Below are positions 6,111 to 7,915 of a DNA stretch of 7,915 bases, piece after piece. Position 1 is the stretch's first letter. Each line of letters starts with the position of its first letter. The translations under genes and the position numbers were made by a program. The notes below the pieces were generated by a model. That model worked only from the letters and a program-made list of their open reading frames with translations, was not told the origin of the DNA and searched no databases. This DNA is from Actinomycetes bacterium (GTDB lineage Bacteria > Actinomycetota > Acidimicrobiia > Acidimicrobiales > Acidimicrobiaceae), in assembly GCA_021844725.1 (NCBI GenBank), contig JAKBSX010000104.1, positions 1 to 7,915 of the forward strand, given 5' to 3'.

Positions 6111-7403
6111 GTGGATGTTTCAAATCTAGTGGAGGAATCGAACGATCGCTTTCGTGTGAGTTCCAAATTGTATTCCAGTCCTGAAATTTTTGATCAGGAA
6201 ATGCGGGACATATTTGGAAGCACATGGGTTTATCTGGCTCATGAGTCCCAGCTACCCGACAGTGGAGACTATATAACCACTACTATCGGTATCCAACCGG
6301 TGATAGTAACGAGATTGGAAGACCAATCTATAGCGGTGCTACTAAACAGGTGTGCACACAGAGGGGCTGTAGTTTGCCGCGAGGGACGTGGACATGCCGA
6401 TACATTTCGTTGTCCCTATCACGCTTGGGTGTATGCTAATGATGGCCGTTTAGTCGCTCCGGCTCAGCGGACCGGATATCCCGAAGAGTTTCAAAGCTGG
6501 AATTTAAATCTGGATCGAGTACCTCGTGTCGAGACCTATAGAGGACTCATATTTGCCTGTATCTCAAGCGAAGTAGAACCGTTGAGCCAAAGATTGCGCC
6601 ATATTAAAAGGTATATTGACGCTTGGGATGATCGGTCGCCGAGTGGACATACTTCAGTATTTGCAGCAGTCCAGGAGTATGTTTTCCCCGGCAACTGGAA
6701 ATTTCAGATGGAAAATGGGGTGGACGGCTATCACGGCAACTATGTGCACGAGTCCTTTGCGAAGCTACTGGACAGATCGGGCGAGCTGAGCTTGGGTTCT
6801 TTGACGCGTTCCAGAAACCAGTTGGGATCTTTGAACTTTTCCAAGGGATTTCCATATGGCGACGGGCTACTTGAAAGATCTGAAGGAATGCTTGGAACCT
6901 TTGATTCAAGTCGCTACCCGAAGTATCGGGAACAGCTCAAAGATGCTTTTGGGGAGGAAAGGGCTAAAGATATTGTGATTCAGCGAAATATCTTTATCTT
7001 TCCGAACCTTTATCTATTTGAGTCACATATTCGAGTGATTAGGCCGCTAAAGCATGATTCTTCAGTAGTGGAGGTTTATCCGACCATCTTGGGAGGAGCT
7101 GACAAGGAAGTTAATAGTGCCCGCTTGCGGGAGCACGAGAGATTCTTTGGTCCTGCAAGCTTTGGAGCCACGGACGATATTGAGATGTTCGTCAGCGCAC
7201 AGAGCGGGGCCAGGGCAGACTATTTCGAGGCTTGGTTCGATATGTCCCGTGGACTTTATCGTGAAAAGTTGAACGAAGATGGATCGAGGGTGGGGCACTC
7301 CACAGACGAAGTTCCTCAACGTGCTGCATATCGCCAATGGCGTGTATGTATGACCAGGGAGCTGGGGGGAAAGGGGATTGACAAGAGAGGTGTTGCATCG
7401 TGA
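6111..7403 (+). CDS. Rieske aromatic-ring-hydroxylating dioxygenase, alpha (large) subunit
   Basis: This 430-residue protein is the catalytic subunit of a two-subunit non-haem iron dioxygenase, which adds both atoms of O2 to an aromatic ring to give a cis-dihydrodiol. The Rieske [2Fe-2S] cluster ligands are C81 and H83 (CAHRG) and C101 and H104 (CPYHAW). The mononuclear iron site is D205-x2-H208-x4-H213 within ENGVDGYHGNYVH, and the third ligand is D355 or D356 (ATDDIE). D205 would be the residue that relays electrons from a neighbouring Rieske centre. The wording ENGVDGYH and the length suggest the benzoate/toluate/anthranilate-type branch, so an aromatic carboxylate is a plausible substrate (inference). 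Start GTG 6111 follows AAAGGAG at 6098-6104. The stop overlaps the beta-subunit start. No ferredoxin or reductase gene is in the window. Confidence 0.95.
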   Translation: MDVSNLVEESNDRFRVSSKLYSSPEIFDQEMRDIFGSTWVYLAHESQLPDSGDYITTTIGIQPVIVTRLEDQSIAVLLNRCAHRGAVVCREGRGHADTFRCPYHAWVYANDGRLVAPAQRTGYPEEFQSWNLNLDRVPRVETYRGLIFACISSEVEPLSQRLRHIKRYIDAWDDRSPSGHTSVFAAVQEYVFPGNWKFQMENGVDGYHGNYVHESFAKLLDRSGELSLGSLTRSRNQLGSLNFSKGFPYGDGLLERSEGMLGTFDSSRYPKYREQLKDAFGEERAKDIVIQRNIFIFPNLYLFESHIRVIRPLKHDSSVVEVYPTILGGADKEVNSARLREHERFFGPASFGATDDIEMFVSAQSGARADYFEAWFDMSRGLYREKLNEDGSRVGHSTDEVPQRAAYRQWRVCMTRELGGKGIDKRGVAS

Positions 7404-7909
7404 TTCGATCTGCTGATCCTGAAACTCCGTTACTTACAAAGGACGATGCTGAGGACTTAATTTTTAGGGAAGCCCGAATTTTAGATGAGCGCCGGTTTGA
7501 GGATTGGCTGGATCTTTTTTCGCAAGAGTGTCTGTATTGGCTGCCAATTGTAGACGTGGTTGGTGAGCCGTCTTTGATTCACGACAATCGGGATGCTATG
7601 GAGGAAAGGGTCTTTCGACTTTTGAATACCACAGTGCATGCCCAGATACCCGCTTCGCGAACTCAGCATGACGTAAGTAATTTGGAAGTCGATAATCAAG
7701 GAGGTGGTGGTGTAATAATCCGTTGTAATCAGGTTGTTCACGAAGCGCGTATTGGCGCTCCTGGCCAAAATGGTTTAGGCTCATTGAGGTCAATTCCTGC
7801 TCGTTGTGTGTACAAAGTGGTTTGGGAAGATGACTGGAAGATAAAAGAGAAAAAATGTCTTCTCCTCCAGCGTGATTTGCCACTTTATAACCTTACTTTT
7901 ATATTCTGA
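7400..7909 (+). CDS. Rieske ring-hydroxylating dioxygenase, beta (small) subunit
   Basis: This complete 169-residue protein has the usual length and pattern of the beta subunit, a cone-shaped NTF2/SnoaL-like fold that packs beneath the alpha trimer in alpha3-beta3 enzymes. Seen directly are the N-terminal helix pattern EARILDERRFEDWLDLF, then YWLPI, the central RLLNTTVHAQIPASRTQHDVSN stretch and the C-terminal strands around VYKVVWEDDWKIKEKK. It has no metal or cofactor site, as expected, and a structural role is usual. Start GTG 7400 overlaps the alpha stop (GTGA), with GAGAGG at 7385-7390 as ribosome site, which favours equal production of the two subunits. The gene is AT-rich compared with module A. 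Confidence 0.93.
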   Translation: MIRSADPETPLLTKDDAEDLIFREARILDERRFEDWLDLFSQECLYWLPIVDVVGEPSLIHDNRDAMEERVFRLLNTTVHAQIPASRTQHDVSNLEVDNQGGGGVIIRCNQVVHEARIGAPGQNGLGSLRSIPARCVYKVVWEDDWKIKEKKCLLLQRDLPLYNLTFIF

Positions 7910-7915
7910 TGACAA
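7909..7915 (+). CDS. possible start of the next gene (cut by window edge)
   Basis: ATG at 7909-7911 overlaps the TGA of the beta subunit, in the same overlapping style as other junctions here. Only two codons are visible and no Shine-Dalgarno sequence is seen ahead of it, so this is suggested by geometry alone. A dehydrogenase or electron-transfer gene would be usual at this place in such clusters. Confidence 0.25.

Noticed and set aside
1..7915. Mobile elements or CRISPR-like repeats
   Set aside because: No transposase-like protein, terminal inverted repeats or regularly spaced repeats were seen. The only long-range similarity is between the two IclR genes.

Overview
This window is part of a bacterial catabolic cluster for an aromatic compound, probably an aromatic carboxylic acid. 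All recognisable genes lie on the + strand, and most are closely spaced or overlapping. The gene families (paired IclR regulators, UbiD decarboxylase, acyl-CoA ligase, benzoate-type Rieske dioxygenase) fit a proteobacterial aromatic degrader. No gene here fixes the genus, and I could not run searches. I see no rRNA, tRNA, CRISPR array, insertion sequence or convincing terminator.

Layout. 2-562: the effector-binding part of a first IclR-type regulator, with its N-terminus outside the window. 563-850: a 288-base gap with two tiny overlapping reading frames, a small GC hairpin and the ribosome site of the next gene. 851-4092: module A, made of a complete UbiD-family decarboxylase, an unrecognised 98-residue protein and an AMP-forming acyl-CoA ligase, the last two joined by an ATGA overlap. 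4135-4977: a second, complete IclR regulator that is a paralogue of the first (about 64% identical over 160 aligned residues, counted by hand). 4977-7909: module B, made of a zinc-dependent alcohol dehydrogenase and the alpha and beta subunits of a Rieske ring-hydroxylating dioxygenase. A further gene may begin at 7909.

How the genes may work together (inference). The dioxygenase would add O2 to an aromatic ring, the dehydrogenase would oxidise an alcohol or diol intermediate, UbiD would remove (or add) a ring carboxylate, and the ligase would make a CoA thioester. The order of steps and the substrate cannot be read from the sequence. The window lacks the electron-transfer partner of the dioxygenase, a UbiX prenyl-FMN synthase and a transporter, so these must lie elsewhere. 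Each module is preceded by its own IclR paralogue, which suggests related effectors. Module A looks richer in GC and uses ATG starts. Module B, together with its regulator, looks AT-richer and uses four GTG starts in a row, so the cluster may be a join of two separately acquired parts.
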